Origin: Polydactylus sextarius
Taxonomy: Eukaryota; Chordata; Actinopteri; Polynemidae
Assembly: GCA_016801845.1 (NCBI GenBank)
Contig: CM028917.1
Coordinates: 956,001 to 1,020,000, forward strand
Length of the DNA stretch: 64,000 nt
Direction: 5' to 3'
Shown here: one piece after another, positions 13,301-24,599 of the stretch
Numbering within the stretch: the first letter of the stretch is position 1
Layout of the letters: every line of letters starts with the position of its first letter
Made by a program: the position numbers and the translations under genes
The notes under the pieces: model-generated
The model's input: the letters and a program-made list of their open reading frames with translations, nothing else
What the model was told of the DNA's origin: nothing
Databases searched by the model: none

Positions 13301-14372
13301 ACCACTGTTCCTTCCAATGGTGTTGTCAGTGGAGTTGATGGTGAGCACGTTTCCCTGGGCCGTCCAGAGCACTGCAGTACAAAAGTAGAAATATAAACAC
13401 ACGCCAAAGAAAAGGATTCCCCCCCACGGTTGTTTGATAGATAAAGTCCATTAACCTGCTGCTCCGATTCCAACCAACACAGATGCTGTGTAGAAGCTCC
13501 ATGTGTACGGGTAGATGAACATAGCGATGTAGCCGCTGCAGAAAATAGAACGAAGTTACGAGTTACACGTCAAATTTAGCATGAAAAGATGGAGGCAGGA
13601 AAAGTGTAGTCAGCGGGGGTTTACCTGTACAAAAGCCCGCTGAAAAACATCGATAGCTGTGGTCCAATGACAGTCACCACAGAGGGAGCGATCAGGTTGG
13701 ATGCAGAGAAAACTCCATAGATGATGGCCATGCTGAGCGGCACATAGCGAGACATTTAACATGCATTAATGAACGCTCTTATTCTAAATTCTTCTGAAGA
13801 AATGAATCTGATGGCTTAACAGGCAGGAAGAATACAAATACAAGTGCATTTGTTTGGAGTTTTGTTTTTTTTCTTCCACAGATTTCCAGTTTTGAACATG
13901 ATTAAGGTTGTGGTTGGGTGCTTCCCATTGAACTAAATGTAAACTTTGTTCCCCTAAAGTGGTTTATCTAAGATTCGATTATCCTTCAGAGATTTCTGAG
14001 TGAGACGGATTTCATTATAGAAGGTGCCATCAGGTCTGTATCAGTGCTGGGAAAGTCTTCAAGACTATGAAACTACAGCGTTTTGTTCTCAGCCCAACAT
14101 CTGCATAAATAAGTAAGAAGTAAGAAGTTTACCTTGTGTACCCGCTCCCGTGGAACTCAGTGCTGTTGAAGCTCTTGATAACAGTTTGCTGTAAACAAAT
14201 ACAGACACCAGCTGATACGTCTTATCTGAAGAGATATGTGATCCATCTGGAATGTGCATCAGTTAATTAATCCTACCTCGATGTTGCCACATGTTTGAAA
14301 AGCAGTAAACATAAACATAAAGCCGAAGCCTAGGATGACGATGTTTAACAGCTTCTTCCCCTCTGGACTCAT
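10332..14372 (-). CDS. mfsd11: MFSD11 / UNC93-like major facilitator protein
   Basis: Thirteen coding exons on the minus strand: 14372-14277, 14188-14133, 13732-13625, 13535-13456, 13371-13275, 12852-12794, 12666-12510, 11775-11732, 11644-11579, 11472-11347, 11226-11052, 10739-10610 and 10493-10332. They total 1356 nt, giving 451 aa plus stop; the human protein is about 449 aa. The protein starts MSPEGKKLLNIVILGFG and ends in RRESDYDSI. Family-typical stretches include GNSGIFWALLQ-like (RNSGIFWALLQ), LELTFYSGVYGTCIG, NRFGRNPVVLLG and LLGLGDSCFNTQLLSI. It should form about 12 membrane helices, with a Ser/Glu-rich cytosolic loop in the middle (exons 7-8, RKPDTESSPSEASES). MFSD11 is a poorly characterised UNC93-family membrane protein with no firm substrate. 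It lies head-to-head with srsf2, as in human. Confidence 0.95.
10855..11035. repeat. Degenerate CACAA/GACA-rich tandem repeat in mfsd11 intron
   Basis: Between coding exons 11 and 12, loose repeats of (A)CAA, GACA and GAGACACAA-like words run for about 180 bp. It resembles a decayed minisatellite. A reverse-orientation piece of similar composition occurs near 30870-30920. Confidence 0.5.
12929..12968. repeat. Perfect 16-bp inverted repeat in mfsd11 intron 5
   Basis: ACAGTAACTACATCCC at 12929-12944 pairs exactly with GGGATGTAGTTACTGT at 12953-12968 across the 8-nt spacer GGGGCCCA. It is located about 75 bp upstream, in transcription sense, of coding exon 6. It could fold as an RNA hairpin in the pre-mRNA. 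Confidence 0.75.
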
Positions 14373-14409
14373 TTTGGAGGAAGAGATTCCAAAAAAAAAA
14401 AAAAAAAAT

Positions 14410-14430
14410 CTACTGGAGAGAACAGCACAT
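14410..14430 (-). promoter_or_regulatory. Upstream ORF in mfsd11 5' UTR
   Basis: A likely 5' UTR exon starts after the acceptor TTTTCAG at about 14431. It opens at once with ATG and reads MCCSLQ then TAG (stop at 14412-14410), ending 37 nt before the main start. The uORF can reduce translation of the main frame. An A-rich run on the plus strand (U-rich in the mRNA) separates the two. Confidence 0.5.
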
Positions 14431-14998
14431 CTGAAAACAGAAGAAGTATAAATCAGAAAAGTATGTGATATCCCAAAACCTTAAATGCCTTTACAACTTC
14501 AACCAAAGTCTATTCACAAATCTGTAGATATATAACAAAAGCATGACCGTGGCTAATCATTCATGCCATTCAACATTTATGATTTTACAGTATCACATTT
14601 AAATTTTCGGCATAAAATAGATTAGAGAGCAAGAATGTGAGACTGCTTCAGACTTGGTGTCGCCGCCACCCATCTCTCTGGTGGATGACCAGTGAGGAAA
14701 CACGGTCAAACCTCGAGTTACACCGGCTTCAAATCACTTTCGTTCTGGCTGATTTATTATATGCCGAATTATAAAGGAGACACTGTGAATTACCATTATA
14801 CGTAAATAAATGGACGTTTTAACAGACGCTATGTGACTATAAGCAAACGAGCTTTAAATTGGCAGATTTTCTAAACCAGGTTTGTCTTCACGGTCCATCA
14901 TAAAATAATAATAATAGTCATACTAATAAAGAGATAGTGATCGAAACAACAAGACACAACAATGTCAAACTTGAGGAACCAACTCAGACACAACTTAC

Positions 14999-16311
14999 CG
15001 ACAGTGTTGGATCCGTGTAGCTCACCCAGGCTGCTCCTCTTTGTGCGGACTCAGAGTGTTTTTACTGTCATAGTTAGCTGTTTCAGAGCCTTGTGAAATC
15101 CTCAACCACGCGTTTTTATCCGTCTGCCCCCTAAACTGACTGTAATACAGCTGTTTCAAACATGAAGAACCGATTCTCGGGAACGCTTTCACAGCACCGG
15201 TGACCGACAACCGAAGCTAAAAAAAAGGGGCTGTCATGTGAATGAATCAGCTGACTGGTTAGCTTAGCTGTTTGCTTTTAGCATGAGAGCGCAGGTCTGC
15301 AAACGAGCAGCGCAGCGGAACTTCAGAGTCGGTCCCGTGTGTTTCTACGTCAGGACGGTTCCTTACGAACTGTCCCTCAGTGAAAAACAGCGGCTTTCAT
15401 ACAACCATACATTAACAATACGTGAAACACACCGCTTACACACATCTTGTAGCCAACAAGTCAACAACAAACGCAAAAGTTTAAATACACAACATCCGGT
15501 CAAAAATAAAAACCAATGCCAAAATGTGATGAACACGCTGGAATATAATATAGATATGCATATAATATATAATATTATATTATATATAAAATAATTATAA
15601 TATGATTATATTATATACAATATAACACAAGTTCACACTATATGTTAAAATATACAGTAAAATGTATTTTAAAAGTTGAAAAAACAAACAAAGAAATTGT
15701 AAAGCTATATTTATTAAACCAACTCTGAAATAATGAGGATGTAAATTAAAAGATTTTTCACACAAACACACACACACACATTTATGTCTGGACTGTCAGC
15801 AGCCTGAAACATTGCAACATGTTTTACTTGTTTACTGCAATTAGTACTCCAGAGAAAGACAAGAACTACATTTACAACTTAGACATATTTTAGAAATAGG
15901 GCCAGGTGAAAAGGGAAAATGTTGTTTTTTTTAAACTATTATTCCTGAAAGACACAGAACTATACCAAAGGATTTAATGGCCTGAAACAGTAGGGGGCAG
16001 CAATGCAACTATAAAGATGCCAGCTAAACACCGAAGAAGAAGAGCGGAAACGACGACGACGAAGAAGAAGCTTCCTGTGGGCGGAATCATGGCAGAGTAG
16101 TTGGAGCAGTGGAAGTAGAGGAGGAAGTTCCCTTGGTTCGCTCGGTGCAGGAGAAACCACCGTGGAAACAGTGTGTACGAACAGTCGCGTGTTTCGTGAT
16201 CGCGACAGATTGTCCACGAGAGACCGGTGTTAAAACACATCTGGCCCGTGTGTGGACTGTTAAGGGGACTGTTTTGTAGTCTTTCCTCGGGCCAGCCAGA
16301 GGTTCGTCACC
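14999..16311. promoter_or_regulatory. Divergent mfsd11/srsf2 promoter region
   Basis: On the minus strand a donor (TCG|GTAAGT, exon end at 14999) marks a non-coding first exon of mfsd11, extending to roughly 15200-15300. On the plus strand the srsf2 5' UTR precedes 16312. The middle (15540-15620) is a nearly pure AT tract, and a short (CA)n lies near 15765-15780. No protein-coding frame is credible here. The CG-rich block at about 16020-16310 fits the srsf2 promoter and 5' UTR. Transcription start sites are not determined. Confidence 0.6.
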
Positions 16312-17470
16312 ATGAGTTACGGTAGGCCTCCGCCGGACGTCGACGGCATGGTTTCTCTCAAAGTGGACAACCTCACATACCGGACATCGCCCGAAACCCT
16401 CAGACGTGTGTTCGAGAAGTACGGGCGGGTCGGTGACGTCTACATCCCCCGAGACCGCTACACTAAAGAGAGTCGCGGCTTCGCCTTTGTGCGGTTTCAC
16501 GACAAACGGGACGCCGAGGACGCGATGGACGCCATGGACGGAGCGCTCCTGGACGGACGGGAGCTGAGGGTCCAGATGGCCCGGTACGGCAGACCACCAG
16601 ACTCGTACTACGGCGGAGGACGGCGAGGAGGACCGACGCGGAGGCACGGAGGGTCCGGACGACGAAGTAGAAGGTAAGAACATGGACTGAAGTTGAGAAG
16701 TAACTTTGTGTTGGTTGGACACAGACACCGGACTCCAGAGAAGAAGTGGGCTTTGATCACTACATGTTCCTCACACAACAAAAGTTAATGTTAAATGTCA
16801 ACTAGCACGACCCACTTTACAATTCAGTTCTGGTCAAATACAGTTTATGGCTCAAATGCGTCTTATATTTAACTATGGAGGACGGTGCCACTTCTCAGAT
16901 ACGGCTCAGAGTTCAGGTGTTTATTTGTATAGACAAGCTGTGGATTCAGTGACTAACACCAAGTTCCCAGTGGTTCAACAGTCCACATCAGGTCAGTACT
17001 GACAGAAGTCGAGAAGTCCTGAATCTGAATGTTGTTTAATCTTCCAGTTTCATATCTTATTAGGGACCAAGTAAATCCACCTCTTGGGTAACCATGTGGC
17101 TCCATCCAGGTCACAGTTTGCTTATCTGTTGTCACATAGTAGATGATAACTCAACGCACTGAATGTACCCAGCTGTTCCCCCAGCCCGAGACACCGAAGA
17201 CGCAGCCGATCCCGCAGCAGGAGCCACTCTCGTTCCCGGAGTCGATCCCGCTCCAGCAGGTCCAGGTCCCGGTCCTACTCCAGATCCAAGTCCCGCTCTC
17301 CAAGGGACAAGAAGACCAAGGCCAAATCCCAGTCTCGCTCCAGGTCAAGATCCAGATCCCGGTCTAAGTCTAGGTCCAAAAGCCATACCCCTTCCTCCAA
17401 AAGAGGGTCGAGGTCGAGGTCTAACAGCCAGCCCAAGTTGGCAGCAGAAAATGGAGGCGAATCCCCGTAG
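16312..17470 (+). CDS. srsf2: Serine/arginine-rich splicing factor 2 (SC35)
   Basis: Two coding exons, 16312-16673 and 17185-17470, give 215 aa (human 221). The N-terminal RRM (about residues 14-92) has RNP2 LKVDNL and RNP1 RGFAFVRF. The hinge [10 protein letters not shown] includes the proline equivalent to human P95. Exon 2 encodes the RS domain: alternating SR dipeptides broken by [11 protein letters not shown] and ending in [10 protein letters not shown]. The start has a strong context (GTCACC before ATG). SRSF2 is a nuclear splicing factor that binds exonic enhancers and recruits U1 and U2AF. The intron position between RRM and RS domain and the head-to-head neighbour mfsd11 match vertebrate SRSF2. 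The RS-coding exon is also open in the other frames, which are shadows. Confidence 0.97.
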
Positions 17471-17798
17471 AACTCAGAACGATGGCAGCTGGTGAGTTTA
17501 ACAACACATGACTACTGAGACATTTAATGTGGTCATTTTGTTTCAGCACAGGGTGTAAAGTCGTTCCTAACATTTGCTTGTTTTGACATTTTCAGTCAAT
17601 GACCTCAGAGCTTCTCAGACCGGATCCCACGCAAGCAACGGTGTCCAGATGTCAAAGGTTATTATTATTGTGTCTTCACATGCTTTGGTCTTGTTTTATT
17701 CATTTAATTCAATTTATTTAGCCTGATAAAGGCTTTTTATAGCATTAATGTGCTGTGCTTCTTTTAAAATTTTACTTTTCATAATGTGTCAGTGTTTT

Positions 17799-17833
<35 letters not shown>

Positions 17834-18750
17834 CCCATTCTGAGTTAATGTGGAGAAGCTTCATGTTCATGTTGGAATGGGGTCGAGCTGTAATGTGAAG
17901 CAAGTTCACCTAATTCAGAGTTCATAGTTAGTCTACGTCACCCTCTGCAGCAAATTTAATGATCATTAGTATGTCTTCTTGATTTACAATTAAACAGAAA
18001 AAAGCTCCAAATCATTGCTGACTCCTTTTCAACATCTAAAAGTTTCAGCTCTGAATATTTCAGCTTTTCTGGTCATGTCATCTCAAATACCCATGTCCCG
18101 GTAAAAATGGAATGTAAAATTCAAACGGACGCTTAGCTGGAGAGCACGTTGTTATTGTGGCTTTGAGATATCCAGTAGTTTATGACGTCACGACATGAAC
18201 AACGCTAAACACAAAGAAATGTTGCTTTTATTTACATTTTTCCCTGAGTTGTTTTCCAAGTAGTTTATTAAGTCTTTAGTTGCTGCAGCTCAGGGTTTGT
18301 TTGTGAAGCAGGACAGCAGCTTACACATTATTAGAAAGGACATGGTAAAATGACTGGAACTGTGAAGTGTGTATAAAAGTCATCACTTTAAATAACTCAT
18401 CTCCCTGGTTCAGTTTTACAGGATTTATTTACTGGACTCTACAGACAGTGTCCTTTTTACATTTGTTTTCAATGCTAATCCTGCTCATGTTGTTGTTTCT
18501 TTGTGCACTAGATGCAGTTGTGTAGCAGTTGAGTATTGCTGGTTAGCTGTTAAGGTGGCGTGTTGCTCTGCTGAGTGCTTGGATGTGTCCAGTATTCTCC
18601 AGAAAGCTCCTGTGACTACCAGTGTACCACTCCAGGAGAAAGCTCCTGTGACTACCACGGTCGCTACAGTCTCACCCCTTTGTACCATGATGTTTTCATG
18701 TGGTCATGGTAGATAAATGTTACTTACATTAAAGATTTTACGTTTTGTCT
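17471..18750 (+). promoter_or_regulatory. srsf2 3' UTR with introns and poly(A) signal
   Basis: After the stop, a good donor follows at 17491 (CTG|GTGAGT). A 62-nt candidate exon at 17596-17657 is flanked by TTTTCAG and GTTATT. A further acceptor precedes 18603 (TTCTCCAG). The poly(A) signal ATTAAA is at 18728-18733. Introns downstream of a stop codon make the spliced mRNA a target of nonsense-mediated decay. That is the established route by which SRSF2 protein limits its own mRNA in mammals. The same layout here is inferred from splice signals only. Confidence 0.55.
17800..17833. repeat. Poly-T tract
   Basis: A run of 34 T in the srsf2 3' UTR intron region. Confidence 0.95.
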
Positions 18751-19279
18751 ACAATGGCCTCTTGTTTATTTTTATTCATTTATTTGCTGTTAACAGCTGC
18801 TGTGATGCTCATTAAGAGTTTATACATGACAACTATGGAAGCGATGAATGGATCACATGCTGATAAACAGCACATTTTAAAAAGGGAAGAAACAACATGA
18901 CTACGTGACTTAGTTTAAAATGTAACTCCTGTCAGTCCAGACACTGCGGTAACTCTACTGTGACAATGAACTGGAAAATATGTGACATTTTGAGTGTTTG
19001 AGCTTATTAGACCTACCAGTTCACACATTACTAAATACATCACATTAGCCTTGTGACTCGGCTGCTGCTAAGAGCAGTTTTCAGCACTTTCCATATGTAA
19101 CTTTGTTGAAAATAGTTAAGAATTTGAAAGAAAGTTAGTATAAATAGGTTTGTTTTGATGAATAGTATACAAAGTTAAAAGGTTTAAATTTCATTGGCCA
19201 GCAAAGAGGTTATATTGTTACGAGTAGTTGAAAGAGAACTGAAAATTATTATCAAATCTATTATTGTAACATGACTGAA

Positions 19280-20160
19280 ATGTTACTCGACTACAAGTAC
19301 TGGTGTAAAAATATACTCAAGTAAAAGTATAAAGTATTCTTATAAACAACTAGAGTATTAGTTACTTTTTTAATTGATGTATAGTTTATTCTCAGCAGTC
19401 GTTCAAATGTGGCAAACATTTGTCTTCAACAGACTTTTCTCTAAGCAATTATATGATTATATGGATCAACTATGTTCAAAACAAATACAAAACATCTTTT
19501 CTGTTAGCAACAATCAAATGGCTAAACAATGGACCCAAACTTAAAACTGCACAGTTTGAAACTAAAACCCTGAACACTTCAGTCTCTTAACCTTTTAATA
19601 AAACTCTAACTGTGATGTGTCTCAAACACTATTACACACATATTACTAGAGTAATTATGCTAACATAGTTTGCATGCCATTTGCACACTGTCTCCTTTTC
19701 TCTCATCGAAGGTAAATAATTCTTCCAGTTGTGGTCAAAGCTTCTCCTTCATCTCCTTTTCAATGTCATTTTATCCGTTTTTACTCCATCCAGTTTCTAT
19801 CGCTTGTGTTCTTCCTCAGTCTATTAATTGCTCACAACTCGTGTTCACCATTACCAAACTCTGCTGCGCTGCATGCACTGTTTCGTTCTCATTTGTGCTG
19901 CTATTTGCAATCTTTTCATTTACAACTAATAACCTTACTGTCTGCAACAATGTATCTATGTGTTGCCTGGGAACCGGATGAGTCTGCTGGTTCTATGGGC
20001 GCGCTCGTGATAATCACATTGATTAATGGTAACATGTCATCGGCTTTATGATGCCAGGCAATAAAGTAGACCTCTCAATAGCCAGTATTTAAATGTACCA
20101 AAGTAGATTACAAAGCATTGTTTATACTCAATTACATTTAAAATTACACAGTTAAATAAA
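19280..20160. repeat. Possible decayed teleost interspersed repeat
   Basis: ATACTCAAGTAAAAGTATAA near 19312 and related AGTAGATTACAAAG...ACTCAATTACATTTAAAA words near 20103-20140 resemble the ends of an element widespread in fish genomes. The interior is not recognisable. Boundaries are approximate. Confidence 0.3.
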
Positions 20161-21564
20161 TAGCCTGTAGACTGTAACTATAAAAGCAAGCCACAGAGCA
20201 GGTTATTATAGTAACTAATGATGTGAATCTTTTCTGTTGATGTCAGGTGATGTCAGATGACACTACTGGCTTTTTTGTCTTTTTGTTGAAAACATTGTTG
20301 CTGTTGTAAAGTCATGAAGTCAGAGGAGTAGACCTGGTTTGAAGCAGGTTGAATGTCAATGTTATTTTCTGATCAAGCTTCATTTACAGCTGTTCACTGT
20401 CTTCCTGGTGAACATACACACACATGTGTTCACACACTGTCAGAGCTGTGTCACAACACTACCATGATGTTTAGTTACAATTCATTTAAGAAATAAACTA
20501 ATGACTGGTTTTCTTGCTCAGTTGTGTGTCATTCTGTAACATTCTATCAATTCATTATTCTACACGTTCTACAAGTTAGTCAGTGACATTACTCTGATTC
20601 CATTCCCTCATCTTCAAAGGTGATTAGATGTAAAAACATGGTCTGTCCTTGTTCTGAATCCGGTGAAGTTACATTCATTTAAGTGACAGTGAAGAAGCCA
20701 ATCAGTGTCCAGTGTTTGTATTTCATAATGATGTTGTCAGTTAAACCTGAAAAGATGATGCATAGCTGAAAACCACTCATTTAAAACCCCCACCCTAAAA
20801 TATCTTTCTGAGAGGTTTTTATGAAGTTTCTGAGGCGTTACACACCCTCCAGTATTTTAAGCCAGGACCATGATTCAAAGAGCAACCAGCTGCATCACAA
20901 GGACAAGCTGAGTTAGGCTCCATTTTATTCAGAAATTCTCTTATGCAGTGCAAAACAGCCAGGCAACATTATTCCGCAATTCAGTGTCTGTATAATATCA
21001 GATTGTGTGTACTCTGTATTTGTCCAAGTTAGTTTTTATTTAGTTAATTTAATTTTTAGGTTGTTTTGTTGTTCTTACAGTGCTCTGCCTCTAACTCTCT
21101 CACACCTGCACACCTCCAGCAGCAGAGAGGCAGTTATACCCTCACCACTGTCCAGTACATGTCTGCCAGCTGGGATACGAGATGACTAGTCAAGAAGTTC
21201 AGTATTGAAATACTTTTAGTTCAATTTGTGGCAGGTCATTTGTAGAACTCTTTTGGTTCTTCATTGCAGACTGACCACACCAAACTAAACTCAACAACCA
21301 TGGGAGTTTTATCACCTAATCCTCGTTCTCTTCTCAGCCAGGAAGAGAGGGGGTAAAAAATTCAAAGTTTGTGACATGACGTCACCTACGTGACTATTTG
21401 GTTTGTAGTCGAACCAGTTACATATTTTCAGAAGCAGATAAATCAACAATTACACCACAAACATAGCCTTGACTCACACTAATAGTTATCATTTAAATTA
21501 AGATGCAGCACGTGTGTGATTCAGGGTAGAAGTCAAAGTGGATTGTAAACTATGTTTTTATCTC

Positions 21565-21890
21565 TCCATTGACGATCCATCATTTTTTTTCAGTCTAAGC
21601 ACCCAGTCGGTCCACCGGAAGGGGTGTGATTTATAGCTTCCTGTAGTCCAGGTTCTCATTAGCAGCTGTTAGCCAATCAGAGTCAAGATTAACATGTTGT
21701 ATATTCATGAGAACTGACTCAAATCCAGTTCTGTCCTCCTGCAGGTTTTCCATAGCAGAATGGCTTGAAACAAAACAACCAAAACATTTTTCTCCTCATA
21801 AAAAGAGTGGAATGGAAGAATGTCAGAAATTACCACAAAATTAAAGAAATACGTGTCGCATGGGACCTTTAAGTAATTTGTTGAGTAATT
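21565..21890. repeat. Possible interspersed repeat
   Basis: The block ends in GCATGGGACCTTTAA, and its interior carries AGCTGTTAGCCAATCAGAG and TATTCATGAGAACTG. These word combinations recur in fish SINE/MITE copies. The assignment rests on general familiarity, not on an alignment. Confidence 0.3.
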
Positions 21891-22434
21891 ACCAGTTGGC
21901 AACTGGTTTGTTTACTAAATGGTCTTTGATTAAAGAGATGGTATTTTGTCTACAATTGTCTTGTCTATTGGATTCGGTTTACTTTTGGGGTGAACATTTA
22001 ATTGGTGGTGGTAAAGATTTGAGGCAAATAAAACTAAAACTGAACTGACCTGAATTAAAACAATAACAGGGATTCACTGTTCTTTCATGATTGTCCAGTA
22101 CTTATTATTCTACACCACAATTTAGTACACAAAACATAAATAACAATTAAACCAATGTTACTGAATACCACAAAATGAATTAAATTCTTAGTTGTTTTAC
22201 CAGCATTAACCTTAAATTAAACTAGACTGTATTTCGAGCGTCTGCAGATACTGAGGTCTAGTTTATAGAAATGTTCGTGGTCTTATTTTTCTTAAATGAT
22301 TCACGCGTTGGTTGAGGTGTTTCTCTTCGTGAGTTATCACATCTTATGTTCTTTTCCTGTCACTTTGAATTTCATATTAATTGTTGTAATGTTTTGGTAA
22401 TTTTCCTGTCGTGAAGTTGACTGTTGTGATGTGG

Positions 22435-22719
22435 TGACGTCACCTTTCCAGTAAAGTTGAGAAACAATAAGGCGTGGCTTCCGGCGACGTCCCTTTCGTA
22501 TGACTGCGACGTATGGACGTTGGTTTCGGGGCGGGGCTATAAAGGCTTGTTTTCCGTCGCTACGAACTAGACAGTCTCCATTTTGTGAGAGCTGAGGAAG
22601 TGGAGTGTAGCTTTGTCACCGCGGAAAGGCGAAAACCCGAAACGACATCAAAGTCAAAGTTAGCCGACCAACCGCTCGTTAACCAAGTTATTATCCGAAA
22701 GGAAAGCAAATCTTATCGT
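22435..22719 (+). promoter_or_regulatory. eif1 promoter and 5' UTR (CRE, TATA box)
   Basis: A palindromic CRE, TGACGTCA, lies at 22435-22442. A TATA box, TATAAA, follows at 22538-22543 behind a GC-rich GGGGCGGGGC. This places transcription start near 22565-22575. The 5' UTR then runs about 150 nt without an intron to the start codon at 22720. The bases just before the start are TCGT, and T follows ATG, which is a weak initiation context. Confidence 0.65.
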
Positions 22720-24158
22720 ATGTCCGCTATCCAGAACCTCACAACTTTTGGTAAGCCCTTCTTTATAAATCTGAGCAGATAGACAAGGTGGGGGAAGGGC
22801 GAATGCTAGCGAAGCTAATGTTAAGCTTTGATCTTACGTCGATGTTTTATCTGTTGTGTAGCTGATTTTGACTTTTAATACAACATTCGTTCCTCATAGT
22901 AACCAGCGCGACATAAACACGTATGTATTGTTTCGGTGTCCCGTGTACATTTCAGATGATATAGACCTCTCGTCAAGCCACCTAGCAGGCCTCTGCTAAT
23001 GAGAAAACGGCCGCCATTAGGCCTACGTTTGCTGCTAACAAGTTAGCTTATTCTTTAAGTGCAATGCTTTTTGACAAGAGTATAGTTTTTCCTGGCGTAA
23101 AAATGCGCCGGAACGTCAGTTTCTGAAATTGATTGCTTTTGCTAAACAACCATCCACGTAGAGAAAAGTTACCTTGTCATCACTGTGTCGTTATTACGAA
23201 CTGAGCCATGTTCGGTGGTTCAGCTCGTAGCGGCTCACTGACGCCGTCTGAGTCCAGACTATATATTTAGCTTGTACGTCTGCGCAGTTGTTAATGTGCA
23301 ATATGACCCTTCCAAAGATCTGATGGCAAGGAAACTGAGGAAGATATATTGCAACTTTAGTAGTTTTTAAAGAAAAGGGATCGCAGAATAATGACTATTC
23401 TTAATTATACCTTGTTAAAGTGTGATATACTGAATTATACATGGTATGACAGGGTGGCCTAATCAAATCCTGTGTTTAGTGAAGTTAAATGTTTTTATAA
23501 TCGTCTCTGACGATCCTATCTGCAGACCCCTTTGCTGATGCAACTAAGGGTGATGACCGCCTCCCAGCCGGGACAGAGGACTACATCCACATAAGAATCC
23601 AACAGCGGAACGGCAGGAAGACCCTCACCACTGTCCAGGGCATCTCCGCCGACTATGACAAGAAGAAGCTAGTCAAGGCCTTCAAGAAGGTATTGTCTTG
23701 GGGCGGGGTTTCTGTACTCACTTTTTAATGCAGTTTCCACAGTTATTGCTCATGGCGGTTTGTGTTACTACAGACTAATGCCACTAAAACTACCTTTTAG
23801 TGGTTGAAACTCTATTGTTTTAATGGTATAATTCCAATTCGAATCAAATAACAAACGCATCTTGGCGTCTGTGACTGAATGAATTTTGCTCTTTTCAAAC
23901 AACAGAAGTTTGCCTGCAATGGGACAGTGATTGAGCACCCAGAGTATGGTGAAGTGATCCAGCTACAGGGAGACCAGCGCAAGAATATCTGCCAGTTCCT
24001 CATTGAGGTAAGTTTGAATTGCTTCTAAGAAGGATCGGAATTTCTTGTCCAGCACTTCACCAGGGTATGTGCTTTCTGGGGAATTTGATATAAATCTTGT
24101 TTCTTCTTTGTAGATTGACCTGGCCAAGGAGGAGCAGCTCAAAGTCCACGGCTTCTAG
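22720..24158 (+). CDS. eif1: Translation initiation factor eIF1 (SUI1)
   Basis: Four coding exons, 22720-22750, 23526-23689, 23906-24007 and 24114-24158, total 342 nt and give 113 aa, the usual vertebrate length. The protein starts MSAIQNLTTFDPFADATK, has the SUI1-fold core GTEDYIHIRIQQRNGRKTLT and EHPEYGEVIQLQGDQRKN, and ends in LKVHGF. eIF1 binds the 40S subunit near the P site in the 43S pre-initiation complex, promotes scanning and blocks start selection at poor codons. Differences from the human protein are few and conservative. Splice sites are canonical (TTTTG|GTAAGC, AAG|GTATTG, GAG|GTAAGT). Confidence 0.98.
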
Positions 24159-24561
24159 ACGCTGCAACACGGCCCCTCTCCCATCTGCCCTGGAAATCCA
24201 TAAAAATCCCCCTCCCCCTTTCCTCCCCTCTCCTATGTGCTGCTGTTGCTCTTCCTCCCCTCTCTCCCCTTTTGCTGCCCCACCAGCTCCTGTTAGCTAA
24301 CACGTGAATTACCTCTGACAAACATGGGACTCTGTAACACCACCCCTTTACAACACCAGGGGGCAGGCTCGCTCTCACAAAGACTCACCACTGCAGCTCC
24401 ACACAACATCAGGGATGAGTGGTGATGACCCGCCCAAACACGCTTCCCCCTTCCTTCCCCCCTTGTTTATTTCCTTTTTAATTTTTTTCTTTTTAGGGTC
24501 TTGTGCCACAATATGAGGCATCAATTCATGTAACTTTTTGTTTTGTACTTCAAGGTGTTTC

Positions 24562-24567
24562 AATAAA
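24562..24567 (+). terminator. eif1 polyadenylation signal
   Basis: AATAAA in CAATAAAACATG, about 400 nt after the stop codon and followed by a GT-rich stretch (TGTTGGAGTGGAGTGGTGTC) typical of a downstream cleavage element. A second AATAAA lies at about 25317. Confidence 0.7.
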
Positions 24568-24599
24568 ACATGAGTCTCCATATGTTGGAGTGGAGTGGT

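Larger units (their letters stand above)
18751..22434. other. Intergenic region between srsf2 and eif1
   Basis: About 3.7 kb with no credible gene on either strand. Open frames are short and lack splice or start support. Pieces look like old interspersed repeats (listed separately at 19280-20160 and 21565-21890). Confidence 0.6.

Noticed and set aside
16087..16728. 213-codon minus-strand frame opposite srsf2
   Set aside because: It is the antisense shadow of the GC-rich srsf2 RRM exon and 5' UTR, with no family resemblance and no splice support.
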